From: Pseudomonas sp. H1h | Lineage (GTDB): Bacteria > Pseudomonadota > Gammaproteobacteria > Pseudomonadales > Pseudomonadaceae | Direction: 5' to 3' | DNA length: 64,000 nt | Assembly (NCBI RefSeq): GCF_000633255.1 | Contig: NZ_AYMJ01000020.1 | Span: forward strand, 119,318 to 183,317 | Shown: positions 43,915-55,476 of the stretch, in pieces | Layout: every line of letters begins with the position of its first letter | How positions within the stretch are numbered: the stretch's first letter is position 1 | Position numbers and translations under genes: made by a program | Notes under the pieces: model-generated | The model's database searches: none | What the model saw: only the letters and a program-made list of their open reading frames with translations | Told to the model about the DNA's origin: nothing

Positions 43915-44808
43915 TCACTCCTCCAGTGGCATTACGGTGACCCGCACTTCCGGGTCGTGACTGCCGCCCCCCAGAATCACCCCCCGCAACGGCGACACAT
44001 CAGAAAAGTCCCGGCCCCACGCCAGGGTGATGTGCTCCAGCGCCGGCTGCACATTGTTGGTCGGATCAAAATCCACCCAGCCCAACACCGGACAGAACAC
44101 CGACACCCAGGCATGCGACGCATCGGCACCGATCAGCCGCGGCTGACCCGGCGGTGGCTGGGTCAGCAGATAACCGCTGATGTAACGCGCTGCCAGCCCC
44201 CGCGAGCGCACGCAGGCGAGCATCAGATGGGCGAAGTCCTGACACACGCCACGCCGTCGCTCCAGCACCTCCACCAGCGGCGTCGCCACCTGAGTGGCCT
44301 CGGCATCGAAGGTGAACTCGCTGAAAATCTTCTGCATCAAGGCTTGCACGCCGAGCATCAAGGGCCGGCCCGGCGGGAAGCAGCTTTCAGAGAACTCGAC
44401 AAAGCTGCGCTTCAGGTGCACGTAGGGTGACTGAAAGCGATAACGACAAGCCTCCAGCATCGGGGCCGACAACGGCTGGCTGCTGTAGGTCAGCGCATTG
44501 CGCGTCTGCTCCCACGCCGGGGAGAGACTGAAGTCCGCCAGCGGCCGCGCCAGCACTTCAACGGTGAGCCGTGCGTTGACCTGCAACTCGTCGTGCGGTC
44601 GCTCGAACGCCAGACGGGTCAGCGGGTTGCCGAAGACATCGAGTTCATCGCGCCGGCTCGTCGGCTCCGGACTGATCAGCAATTGCTGTTCGGTGCAGCG
44701 CTGCCATGTGCATTCACGGGGCCACAGGTGCGCCAATTGCTGCGCCAGCGACACCGGACTGTCGTAGTGATAACAGGTGTCGTGGAAGATCTGGTAATGC
44801 GCGCTCAT
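43915..44808 (-). CDS. Transglutaminase-like protease (short form) of the amidoligase cluster
   Basis: A 297-residue protein: N-terminal beta domain (MSAHYQIFHDTCYHYDSPVS), then a papain-fold transglutaminase core. The catalytic triad is visible as C in RRRGVCQDFAHLML, H in ADASHAWVSVF and D in VDFDPTNN. No signal peptide, so cytoplasmic. Its start overlaps the stop of the ATP-grasp gene by one base. In such clusters it is thought to cleave or transfer peptides made or used by the ATP-grasp enzyme. Confidence 0.9.
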   Translation of the reverse strand: MSAHYQIFHDTCYHYDSPVSLAQQLAHLWPRECTWQRCTEQQLLISPEPTSRRDELDVFGNPLTRLAFERPHDELQVNARLTVEVLARPLADFSLSPAWEQTRNALTYSSQPLSAPMLEACRYRFQSPYVHLKRSFVEFSESCFPPGRPLMLGVQALMQKIFSEFTFDAEATQVATPLVEVLERRRGVCQDFAHLMLACVRSRGLAARYISGYLLTQPPPGQPRLIGADASHAWVSVFCPVLGWVDFDPTNNVQPALEHITLAWGRDFSDVSPLRGVILGGGSHDPEVRVTVMPLEE

Positions 44809-47294
44809 CAGACGGACACCGTGCGCTGACTGACATCATCGACATGGGCAAAGTGACGCAGGGCCAGACGATCCGAGACTTGCCCGCTGGCCTCGGCGAT
44901 GTCTTGCAACAAGCCCGCCAGACCATCGAGTGCGGCGCGCACGCTGGACTCGCCGAACAGCGAATTTTCCAGGCAACCCAGATCAAAGCGTGCCAGCCGC
45001 TCGACCAGTTGCGGCAGCCCGGCCTCGCGGGGCACTCCAAAATCATCGTTCAAGCGCTTCAGCGTGCGGGTCACCAGTTTCAACTGGAACAACACCGCAT
45101 GCGGGTTCTGTTCGTCGAGCAGCAACAAGTCGAGCACCGGAATCAACTGCGCCACCGCCAGATAACGGGAACGGTAAGTGATGCTGCTGTTGCCCAGTTC
45201 CAGCAGCCACTCCAGCCCCGCCTGATCGAACGCGGCGCTACCGCGCAGGAACGCCGCGAGGCTGCTGCTGAGGAACTGCAGGCGCTCGATGCGCCGGCCG
45301 ATCATCAGGAAGCGCCAGCCTTCGTCGCGGGTCATGTCGTCCAGGGCAAAACCGGACAGCGCCGCCAGTGACATCACCAAACGGTTGAGAAAATCCAGCA
45401 GCTCGCCGAAGTCCGGCTCGTCAGTGTCCAGCTCCATAGCTTCGCGCTGCAACTCCACCAGAGCCTGCCAGTTTTCCCGCGAGAGTTTGCCGCGCACCTG
45501 CGAGGCCGCCCACTGCAGGCGTTGCAGGTTGGAACGCAGGCTGAACGACCAGTCTTCGCCAAGCAGCGCTGCCAGCAAGCGCTCCGGCAGCTCGCCCTCC
45601 TCCGGCAACAACATCAGGCGCTCGCCCAGTTCGACCGCCGCCTGCAAGGCTTGCGGGTCGTCACCGTCGACATAGCGCGCAAGCATGATTCGCAGCAATC
45701 GCGCACTGTCGTCACAACGCTCGCAATAGCGGCCGAACCAGAACAGATTCTCCACCACCCGCGACGGCAAGTACGGGTCGCGTCGTACCAGATCGTGCAC
45801 GCCGACGTTGCGTTGAGTCTTCCACTGCTCGCCACTGGGCGGGCGCTCGCCCAACACCCAGGTGTCCTTGCTCGCCCCGCCGCGCTGCATCGACACCACT
45901 TCGGCATCGGCCTCGGCGGCCACCCGGGTCAGGCCGCCGGGCAACACGCGATAACCATCGCGACTGGCCACGGCGTACATGCGCATGCCGATGGCCCGCG
46001 GTTGCAACTGGCCGTCCACGGCTTGCCAGATCGGTGCCTGTGACAGCTGCGCCAGCTCTTGCGCCACGTAGGCATAAGGCCGGGCCTGCATGCGTTCGGC
46101 GAGCGCCTGACGCTGTTGTTCACTCAGATCCCGGCCGAACACCGGCGCAAAGCTTTGTGAGGGGAACGCCGGTTTGATCAGCAGCTCCGGCAGTTTTTCC
46201 AGCGCCTGCGCCAGCACCGGTGGCTCACCGCACCACCAGGTGGCGATGGATGGCAGGATCAACTCTTCGCCGAACAGGTACTGATTGATCTTTGGCAGAA
46301 ACCCGAGCAGTCCCGGAGACTCCAGCACGCCGCTGCCCAGTGCATTGGCGACCAGCACGCGCCCTTGGCGCACCGCCTCAAGCAGACCGGGAACACCAAG
46401 TGCCGAATCGGTGCGCAGCTCCAGCGGATCGCAGAAGTCATCATCCAGACGGCGCATGATCGCGTGCACCCGACGCAAGCCACTGAGGGTTTTCAGGTAC
46501 ACGGTGGCGTCGCGCACCGTCAGGTCGCCGCCCTCCACCAGTGGATAACCGAGCTGGCGCGCCAGATACAGGTGTTCGAAATAGCTTTCGTTGAAGCGTC
46601 CGGGCGTCAGCAGCACCACCAGCGGTGCGTCATCGTCGCTCGGTGCTTGACGCGCGAGGGTTTCCTGCAACGTGCGGAAGAATCCGGCCAGATGTTGCAC
46701 CTTCAAGTCGCGGTACAACTCGGGAAAGGCGCGGGACACGATCGTACGGTTTTCCAGCGCATAACCCGCTCCCGAAGGCGCTTGGGTGCGATCCGCGGTG
46801 ACCCACCAGCGACCGTCTGGCGTGCGCGCTAGGTCCACGGCGTACAGATGCAGAAAGGCCTCTTCCGGCGGCGCAATGCCCTGGCAGGGCCAAAGAAAGT
46901 TGTTGTGGCCAAAGACCAGTTCCGCCGGCAACAGTCCTTCGCTGATCAACCGCTGCGGGCCATACAGATCGGCCAGCACGGCATTGAGCAGGCGCGCACG
47001 CTGGGCAATCCCGGCTGACAGATGCTGCCACTCGTCAGCGGCGATCACGTGCGGCAGCAGGTCAAGCTCCCACGGCCGATCCGCGCCTTTTGGATCGGCA
47101 TAAACGTTATAGGTGACGCCGTTTTCCTGGATCTGCCGCGCCAGCAACGCCTGACGCTGCACCAGTTGCGCCGGGCTGCTGCGCTGTAACTGATCAAACA
47201 GCCGCCGCCAATGCGCGCGCACCTCCCCGCTGTCATCCAGCAGTTCGTGATAAGTGCCCGCAGTGCGCGGGTAGCGGTCTAGCAGGTCAGGCAT
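44808..47294 (-). CDS. Fused circularly permuted ATP-grasp (COG2308) and alpha-E domain protein
   Basis: An 828-residue fusion. Residues about 1-480 are a circularly permuted type-2 ATP-grasp domain (AELVFGHNNFLWPCQGI, VTADRTQAPSGAGYALENRT, LTPGRFNESYFEHLYLARQLG). Residues about 510-828 are the all-helical alpha-E domain, opening PYLPSRVVENLFWFGRYCER. In many bacteria the two parts are separate genes. ATP-grasp enzymes of this class are predicted to form peptide or amide bonds. Start MPDLLDRYPRTAG chosen by family; it overlaps the downstream transglutaminase gene by one base. Confidence 0.92.
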   Translation of the reverse strand: MPDLLDRYPRTAGTYHELLDDSGEVRAHWRRLFDQLQRSSPAQLVQRQALLARQIQENGVTYNVYADPKGADRPWELDLLPHVIAADEWQHLSAGIAQRARLLNAVLADLYGPQRLISEGLLPAELVFGHNNFLWPCQGIAPPEEAFLHLYAVDLARTPDGRWWVTADRTQAPSGAGYALENRTIVSRAFPELYRDLKVQHLAGFFRTLQETLARQAPSDDDAPLVVLLTPGRFNESYFEHLYLARQLGYPLVEGGDLTVRDATVYLKTLSGLRRVHAIMRRLDDDFCDPLELRTDSALGVPGLLEAVRQGRVLVANALGSGVLESPGLLGFLPKINQYLFGEELILPSIATWWCGEPPVLAQALEKLPELLIKPAFPSQSFAPVFGRDLSEQQRQALAERMQARPYAYVAQELAQLSQAPIWQAVDGQLQPRAIGMRMYAVASRDGYRVLPGGLTRVAAEADAEVVSMQRGGASKDTWVLGERPPSGEQWKTQRNVGVHDLVRRDPYLPSRVVENLFWFGRYCERCDDSARLLRIMLARYVDGDDPQALQAAVELGERLMLLPEEGELPERLLAALLGEDWSFSLRSNLQRLQWAASQVRGKLSRENWQALVELQREAMELDTDEPDFGELLDFLNRLVMSLAALSGFALDDMTRDEGWRFLMIGRRIERLQFLSSSLAAFLRGSAAFDQAGLEWLLELGNSSITYRSRYLAVAQLIPVLDLLLLDEQNPHAVLFQLKLVTRTLKRLNDDFGVPREAGLPQLVERLARFDLGCLENSLFGESSVRAALDGLAGLLQDIAEASGQVSDRLALRHFAHVDDVSQRTVSV

Positions 47295-47382
47295 GGAAAG
47301 CTCGGCAGACAGCAAGGAACGGTCAGACTAACGCAGGCGCATGACACGCGGATATACGAAAAATCCGCATGTCGTGCAGGGC

Positions 47383-50300
47383 TCAGAAACGTCGCAAATC
47401 GAGCGTCATTGGCAGCTCGTCGGAGATTGTCAGGTTCGGTATCGGAAGTTTCCCTGGCGTGTGGCCGATGCGGAAAAACCGCGCCATGCGCCGGCTCTCC
47501 GCTTCGTTGGCATTGACCGGCAGCGTCTCGTAGTTGCGCCCGCCCGGGTGCGCCACGTGGTACTGACAGCCGCCCAGCGAGCGCTGCATCCAGGTGTCGA
47601 GCAGGTCGAACACCAGCGGCGCGTGCACCGGGATGGTCGGTTGCAGGCAGTTGGCCGGTTGCCAGGCCCGAAAGCGCACTCCGGCAACAAACTCGCCGAT
47701 GCGCCCGGTCGGCTGCAGCGGCACCGGGACGCCGTTGCAGGTCAGCAGGTAACGTTGTGGCGGCAGCCCGTTGAGTTTGATCTGCAGACGCTCCAGCGAC
47801 GAATCGACATAGCGCACCGTGCCGCCCGCCGTGCCCTCCTCACCCAGCACATGCCAAGGCTCCAGCGCCTGGCGCAGTTCCAGTTCGATGCCATTGACCG
47901 CCCAATCGCCGACCTTGGGGAAACGGAACTCCAGATGCGCGGCGAACCACTCGGCGCGCAATGGATAACCGGCACTGTTGAGTTCGACGATGACGTCGGC
48001 AAAATCCTGCTCGATGAAGTGCGGCAGCATGAACCGGTCGTGCAGTTCGGTGCCCCAGCGCGCCAGTTTTGGCGGCGCATACGGTTCACGCCAGAATCGC
48101 GCAACCAGCGCCCGCAGCAACAACTGCTGAGCCAGACTCATGCGCGCATGCGGCGGCATTTCAAACGCGCGCAACTCGAGCAGACCGAGGCGCCCGGTCG
48201 CCCCGTCCGGCGAATACAGTTTGTCGATGCAGAACTCGGCACGGTGAGTATTGCCGGTGACGTCGATCAGCAAATTGCGCAGCAGCCGATCCACCAACCA
48301 CGGCGGACACTCCTCGCCCGCTTGCGGCATCTGCGCAAAAGCGATTTCCAGTTCGTACAAGGCGTCGTTGCGCGCCTCGTCGACCCGTGGCGCCTGCGAG
48401 GTCGGGCCGATGAACAAGCCGGAAAACAGGTAGGACAACGACGGGTGGTTATGCCAATAGCTGATCAGACTGCGCAACAGATCCGGGCGGCGCAGGAACG
48501 GCGAGTCCGCCGGGGTCGCGCCACCGAGGACAAAATGGTTGCCGCCGCCAGTGCCGGTGTGACGCCCGTCGATCATGAATTTTTCGGTGGTCAGGCGAGT
48601 TTGCCGTGCCTCTTCATAGAGAAACTCGGTGCGCTCGACCAGTTCGTCCCAGGACGCGGACGGCTGCACGTTGACCTCGATCACGCCCGGGTCCGGGGTG
48701 ATACGGAAGTTGCTCAGGCGCGGATCACTCGGCGGCTCATAACCTTCCAGCAGCACCGGGCAATGCAGCTCTTCGGCGGTGGCCTCGATAGCCGCCACCA
48801 GTTCCAGATAATCCTCGACACGCTCCAGCGGCGGCATGAACAGATACAGACGCCCTTCGCGCGCCTCGGCACAGAATGCGGTGCGAGTCAGCCAGTCGGC
48901 GGACTCGTCGACTTTCGCTGCGCGCTCCTGCGCCGGGGCCGCCTCGCCGTGGCTGTTGAGCTGGGCCGCATCCGGTAGCGGTGGGAAGTCCTGATTCGGA
49001 TCGTTGGGATGAATGAACGGATACTCGGCGGCCTTCACCCATGGCTGCGAACCGAGCGGCAGGCGATAACCCAGCGGCGAGTCTCCCGGCACCAGTCGGC
49101 AATGCTCGTCACGCAGATACCAGCGCCCGCTCTGCCATTGATCGCCCTTGGCGGTGCGCGCCAGCGGCAGCACCTGGCCGATCACTTTATCCAGGCCCTG
49201 ACTGAAGACTTTGCGCAGACGCGCGCGCTCCAGCGGTTCTTCCAGCCGTGAGTCTTCGGCGCTGACGTTGCTCGGCAGCGCGCCCTCGCGCCAGAGGTAA
49301 TAGAAGTTGTCTTCGTAGGCCGCAAACACAAAGCGGGCGGGCAACTTCAGGCGCTCGGCGACACTCGCCAGAAAACGCCCGGCCAGCACGCCGTCGGCGC
49401 CGTAATCCTGCTGTTCGTCGGCGATCAGCGCATTGTTGTGCCAGATCGGCACGCCGTCCCGGCGCCAGTAACAGTTCAGCGACCAGCGCGGCAATTGCTC
49501 GCCCGGGTACCACTTGCCCTGACCGAAATGCACCAGGCCTTTCGGCGCGTAATGCTTGCGCATGCGCTGAAACAGTTCGGCGGAGAGCCGGCGCTTGTCC
49601 GGGCCTAGCGCGGCGGTGTTCCACTCGGCGCCGTCAGGGTCGTCGATGGAGACAAAGGTCGGTTCGCCGCCCATGGTCAGGCGAACATCGCCTTGCAGCA
49701 GATCGGCATCGATCTGTCGGCCCAGCGATTGAATCGCCTGCCACTGCTCGTCGGTGTAGGGCTTGGTCACCCGTGGCGCTTCCCAGATCCGCTCCACCGA
49801 CATCTCGTGGCTGAACTGGCATTCGCATGGCTCGACCAAGCCGCTGATCGGCGCTGCCGAGGACGGATCGGGACTACAGGCCAACGGGATATGCCCTTCA
49901 CCGGCGAATAATCCGGACGTGGCATCCAGACCGATCCAGCCGGCACCGGGCAAGTACACCTCGCACCAGGCGTGCAGGTCGGTGAAGTCGACTTCGGTGC
50001 CGGACGGGCCGTCGAGGCTTTTCACGTCGGCGGTGAGTTGAATCAGATAACCGGAGACAAACCGTGCGGCCAACCCGAGATTACGCAGCAACTGCACCAA
50101 CAGCCACGCCGAATCGCGGCAGGAGCCGGAGGCGTGTTCGAGGGTGTGCTCCGGGGTCTGCACACCCGGCTCCATGCGGATCAGGTAGCGGATGTCTTCG
50201 CTGAGGCGCTGGTTGAGCATCACCAGGAAATCCACGGCGGGCAGCGGCGTGCGATCGATGCCGTCCAGATAGGCTTTGAAAGCCGGGGTCAGCGGCAGGG

Positions 50301-50658
50301 TTTCGAGGTACGGCGCCAGTTCCTTACGTTCATCGACCGCGTAGGCGAAGGGGATTGTCTCGGCGTAGGGTTCGAGGAAGAAGTCGAACGGGTTGAACAC
50401 AGCCATTTCGGCCAGCAGATCAACCTCGATGCGCAGTTCGTCGGTTTTCTCGGGGAAGACCAGACGCGCGAGGTAGTTGCCCTGCGGGTCCTGCTGCCAG
50501 TTGATGAAATGCTGCTCGGGCGAGACTTTCAGCGCATACGACAGTATCCGCGTGCGGCTGTGGGCAGCCGGGCGCAGGCGAACGATCTGCGGACCGAGTT
50601 CGACAGCACGGTCGTAGCGGTAATGCGTGACGTGATGCAATGCGACATGAATCGACAC
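47383..50658 (-). CDS. Large transglutaminase-DUF2126 protein
   Basis: A 1091-residue protein. Residues 1-280 are a transglutaminase-like protease with C in HASGSCRDSAW, H in DLHAWCEVYLPG and D in GLDATSGLF. The rest (about 300-1091) is the DUF2126 region, predicted as a glutamine-synthetase-like amidoligase, with GGEPTFVSIDDPDGAEWNT and RHTGTGGGNHFVLGGATP. The start is GTG, supported by a full AGGAGG six bases upstream. It is the first gene of the three-gene minus-strand unit, with 88 bp before the ATP-grasp gene. Confidence 0.92.
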   Translation of the reverse strand: MSIHVALHHVTHYRYDRAVELGPQIVRLRPAAHSRTRILSYALKVSPEQHFINWQQDPQGNYLARLVFPEKTDELRIEVDLLAEMAVFNPFDFFLEPYAETIPFAYAVDERKELAPYLETLPLTPAFKAYLDGIDRTPLPAVDFLVMLNQRLSEDIRYLIRMEPGVQTPEHTLEHASGSCRDSAWLLVQLLRNLGLAARFVSGYLIQLTADVKSLDGPSGTEVDFTDLHAWCEVYLPGAGWIGLDATSGLFAGEGHIPLACSPDPSSAAPISGLVEPCECQFSHEMSVERIWEAPRVTKPYTDEQWQAIQSLGRQIDADLLQGDVRLTMGGEPTFVSIDDPDGAEWNTAALGPDKRRLSAELFQRMRKHYAPKGLVHFGQGKWYPGEQLPRWSLNCYWRRDGVPIWHNNALIADEQQDYGADGVLAGRFLASVAERLKLPARFVFAAYEDNFYYLWREGALPSNVSAEDSRLEEPLERARLRKVFSQGLDKVIGQVLPLARTAKGDQWQSGRWYLRDEHCRLVPGDSPLGYRLPLGSQPWVKAAEYPFIHPNDPNQDFPPLPDAAQLNSHGEAAPAQERAAKVDESADWLTRTAFCAEAREGRLYLFMPPLERVEDYLELVAAIEATAEELHCPVLLEGYEPPSDPRLSNFRITPDPGVIEVNVQPSASWDELVERTEFLYEEARQTRLTTEKFMIDGRHTGTGGGNHFVLGGATPADSPFLRRPDLLRSLISYWHNHPSLSYLFSGLFIGPTSQAPRVDEARNDALYELEIAFAQMPQAGEECPPWLVDRLLRNLLIDVTGNTHRAEFCIDKLYSPDGATGRLGLLELRAFEMPPHARMSLAQQLLLRALVARFWREPYAPPKLARWGTELHDRFMLPHFIEQDFADVIVELNSAGYPLRAEWFAAHLEFRFPKVGDWAVNGIELELRQALEPWHVLGEEGTAGGTVRYVDSSLERLQIKLNGLPPQRYLLTCNGVPVPLQPTGRIGEFVAGVRFRAWQPANCLQPTIPVHAPLVFDLLDTWMQRSLGGCQYHVAHPGGRNYETLPVNANEAESRRMARFFRIGHTPGKLPIPNLTISDELPMTLDLRRF

Positions 50659-50844
50659 GGCGTGCCTCCTGCGAGCCTAAGCGTATTCGAAAGCGCGCAA
50701 GACTTATGCCATGCAGGGGCTTGGGCGCTTTCCCGGAATGCTCAGGGCAGTACAGCACCAAAATCGGGCGATGCGGGGAAATGGTTTAGCGAAGTTGCGC
50801 CTAAATGTGGCGGCATTTGTTGATGCGGCGCCTTTGAGGACGCC

Positions 50845-50909
50845 TTCGCGAGCAAGCCCGCTCCCACCGGAGAGCGTATTCCAAATGTGGGAGCGGGCTT
50901 GCTTGCGAA
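50845..50909. repeat. REP pair between DUF2126 and ygiQ genes
   Basis: Inverted cores with a 17-bp spacer, upstream of the amidoligase cluster. Together with the ygiQ terminator it fills most of the 338-bp gap 50659-50996; no gene seen. Confidence 0.85.
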
Positions 50910-50950
50910 GGGGTCAGTCGTTTCAGCACATTTCTTGAACCCTGAAATGC

Positions 50951-50976
50951 AAAACGCCAACCCGAAGGTTGGCGTT
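50951..50976 (-). terminator. Terminator of the ygiQ-like gene
   Basis: Perfect ten-base arms AACGCCAACC / GGTTGGCGTT around CGAA (TTCG on the minus strand), with a T-run on the minus strand, 20 bp after the stop. Confidence 0.93.
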
Positions 50977-50996
50977 CTGTTGAGCTGAAAAGCGGC

Positions 50997-53300
<2,304 letters not shown>

Positions 53301-53402
53301 GTCGATAACCGGTGTTGGCTTTCATTGAATTTCGCGGGCGCGGAATATAGCACAAATTTTGACCAATTCCGACGGCTGTGGTCGGAAATTACGCCACGCC
53401 CC

Positions 53403-53467
53403 TTCGCGAGCAAGCCCGCACACACATTTGAATGCATTCCAAGTGTGGGAGCGGGCTCGCTCGCGAA
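53403..53467. repeat. REP pair between ygiQ and dnaB
   Basis: Inverted cores with a 17-bp spacer; the first copy has lost the CTCCC end (GCCCGCACACACA). It lies 26 bp after the dnaB stop. Confidence 0.82.
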
Positions 53468-53492
53468 GGCGTCAGCTCAAACGATGAAGAAT

Positions 53493-54890
53493 TTACTCAT
53501 CGTCGTCGAAGTTGTAACTGCCCGGCGCGAGGTTTTCGAAGCGGGTGTATTTACCGATAAAGGCCAGGCGAATAAAACCGATCGGACCGTTCCGCTGCTT
53601 GCCGATGATGATTTCGGCGATGCCCTTGTGCTCGGTTTCCGGGTGATAGACCTCGTCCCGGTACACGAACATGATGACGTCGGCGTCCTGCTCGATCGCT
53701 CCGGATTCCCGCAAGTCGGAGTTCACCGGGCGCTTGTTGGGACGTTGTTCCAGGGAACGGTTGAGCTGCGAAAGCGCCACCACCGGGCAGTTGAATTCCT
53801 TCGCCAGGGCTTTCAGGGATCGCGAGATCTCGGAAATCTCGTTGGTCCGGTTGTCACCGCTGGAACCAGGGATCTGCATCAGCTGCAGGTAGTCGATCAT
53901 GATCAGGCCGACATCACCGTGCTCACGCACCAGACGCCGGGTCCGCGCACGCATTTCCGAGGGGCTGATGCCCGCGGTGTCATCGATGAACAGCTTGCGG
54001 TCGTTGAGCAGGTTGACCGCCGAGGTCAGGCGCGGCCAGTCGTCGTCTTCCAGCTGGCCGGAACGCACCTTGGTCTGGTCGATACGCCCCAGCGACGAGA
54101 GCATACGCATGATCAGCGATTCACCTGGCATCTCGAGGGAATACACCAGCACCGCCTTCTCGCTACGCAGTACGGCGTTTTCCACCAGGTTCATCGCGAA
54201 GGTGGTTTTACCCATCGATGGACGGCCGGCGACGATGATCAGGTCGGACGGTTGCAGGCCGCTGGTCTTCTCGTCGAGGTCGGTGTAGCCGGTGGACAGG
54301 CCGGTGATTGCGTCAGCCGTGTTGAACAAGGTGTCGATGCGATCGATGGCCTTGGTCAACAGTTCGTTGACGCCCACCGGGCCGCCAGTTTTTGGCCGCG
54401 CCTCGGCGATCTGGAAGATCTGCCGTTCGGCTTCGTCGAGGATCTCTTCGGCGGTACGACCTTCAGGGTTGAAGGCCGCATCGGCGATTTCGGTGCTGAT
54501 GCCGATCAACTGGCGCAGCGTCGCACGCTGGCGGACGATCTGCGCGTAGGCCTTGATGTTGGCGACCGACGGCGTGTTCTTCGCCAGTTCGCCCAGGTAA
54601 CCGAGGCCGCCGACCTGGGACGTCTGACCTTCCTTGTCCAATTGCTCGGCAAGGGTCACGACGTCGATCGGCATGTTCTGATCGGCCAGTTTGGCGATCG
54701 CACGGAAGATCAAACGGTGGTCATGCCGGTAGAAATCGCCGTCGGAGACTTGATCGAGCACGCGCTCCCAGGCGTTGTTGTCCAGCATCAGACCACCGAG
54801 TACAGCCTGTTCGGCCTCGATGGAATGCGGCGGCACTTTCAGCGCGGCGGTTTGCAGATCGTATTGCTCGGGAGCGGAGATTTCGTTCAT
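53493..54890 (-). CDS. dnaB: Replicative DNA helicase DnaB
   Basis: A 465-residue hexameric 5'-3' helicase that unwinds DNA at the fork and binds DnaG. The N-terminal domain starts MNEISAPEQYDLQTAALKVP with EAEQAVLGGLMLDN; the RecA-like domain has Walker A GRPSMGKTTFA at about residues 222-231 and Walker B LIMIDYLQLM. The in-frame GTG two codons upstream is an alternative start. It is separated from rplI by a terminator, so it likely has its own promoter despite the conserved linkage with ribosomal protein genes. Confidence 0.97.
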   Translation of the reverse strand: MNEISAPEQYDLQTAALKVPPHSIEAEQAVLGGLMLDNNAWERVLDQVSDGDFYRHDHRLIFRAIAKLADQNMPIDVVTLAEQLDKEGQTSQVGGLGYLGELAKNTPSVANIKAYAQIVRQRATLRQLIGISTEIADAAFNPEGRTAEEILDEAERQIFQIAEARPKTGGPVGVNELLTKAIDRIDTLFNTADAITGLSTGYTDLDEKTSGLQPSDLIIVAGRPSMGKTTFAMNLVENAVLRSEKAVLVYSLEMPGESLIMRMLSSLGRIDQTKVRSGQLEDDDWPRLTSAVNLLNDRKLFIDDTAGISPSEMRARTRRLVREHGDVGLIMIDYLQLMQIPGSSGDNRTNEISEISRSLKALAKEFNCPVVALSQLNRSLEQRPNKRPVNSDLRESGAIEQDADVIMFVYRDEVYHPETEHKGIAEIIIGKQRNGPIGFIRLAFIGKYTRFENLAPGSYNFDDDE

Positions 54891-54933
54891 GGCCACTTGG
54901 AGTCAGGTTTGAAAACGGGAGTACCAGAAAGAC

Positions 54934-54965
54934 AAAGGGCACGACCTGTAAACAGGATCGTGCCC
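54934..54965 (-). terminator. Terminator of the rpsF-rpsR-rplI operon
   Basis: On the minus strand GGGCACGA / TCGTGCCC arms with an inner CCTG/CAGG pair and a following TTTGTCTTT tract, 46 bp after rplI. Confidence 0.85.
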
Positions 54966-55010
54966 GATGTTACCGGCAAGCACCCGAGGGTGCCAGCCGA
55001 CAAGTGTTGC

Positions 55011-55457
55011 TTAAGCTGCTACCACGACAACGCGTACGGTGGCTTCAACTTCGGCGTGCAGGTGCACAGCCACGTCGAATTCACCCACGTTGCGGATGGT
55101 GCCGTTCGGCAGACGAACTTCGCTCTTCTGCACTTCAACGCCGGAAGCGGTCAGTGCGTCAGCGATGTCGTGAGTACCGATCGAACCGAACAGCTTGCCT
55201 TCGTCGCCAGCGGTGGCAGTGATGGTCACTTCCAGCTCGGCCAGTTGGGCAGCACGGCTTTCAGCCGATGCTTTACGGTCTGCGGCAGCTTTTTCCAGCT
55301 CAGCACGACGCTCTTCGAAAGCAGCCAGGTTGGCAGCGGTCGCAGCGGTAGCTTTGCCGAAAGGCAGCAGGTAGTTACGGCCGTAACCGGCCTTAACGTT
55401 TACTTTGTCGCCCAGGTTGCCCAGGTTGGCGATTTTTTCCAGAAGGATCAGTTGCAT
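55011..55457 (-). CDS. rplI: 50S ribosomal protein L9
   Basis: A 148-residue protein of normal length. It begins MQLILLEKIANLGNLGDKVN and continues VKAGYGRNYLLPFGKA, the family signature, followed by the long connecting helix (residues about 41-75, AAFEERRAELEKAAADRKAS) and the C-terminal rRNA-binding domain. L9 binds 23S rRNA and helps keep reading frame. Last gene of the rpsF operon. Confidence 0.98.
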   Translation of the reverse strand: MQLILLEKIANLGNLGDKVNVKAGYGRNYLLPFGKATAATAANLAAFEERRAELEKAAADRKASAESRAAQLAELEVTITATAGDEGKLFGSIGTHDIADALTASGVEVQKSEVRLPNGTIRNVGEFDVAVHLHAEVEATVRVVVVAA

Positions 55458-55476
55458 GTGGAAATCCTCTTAACTT

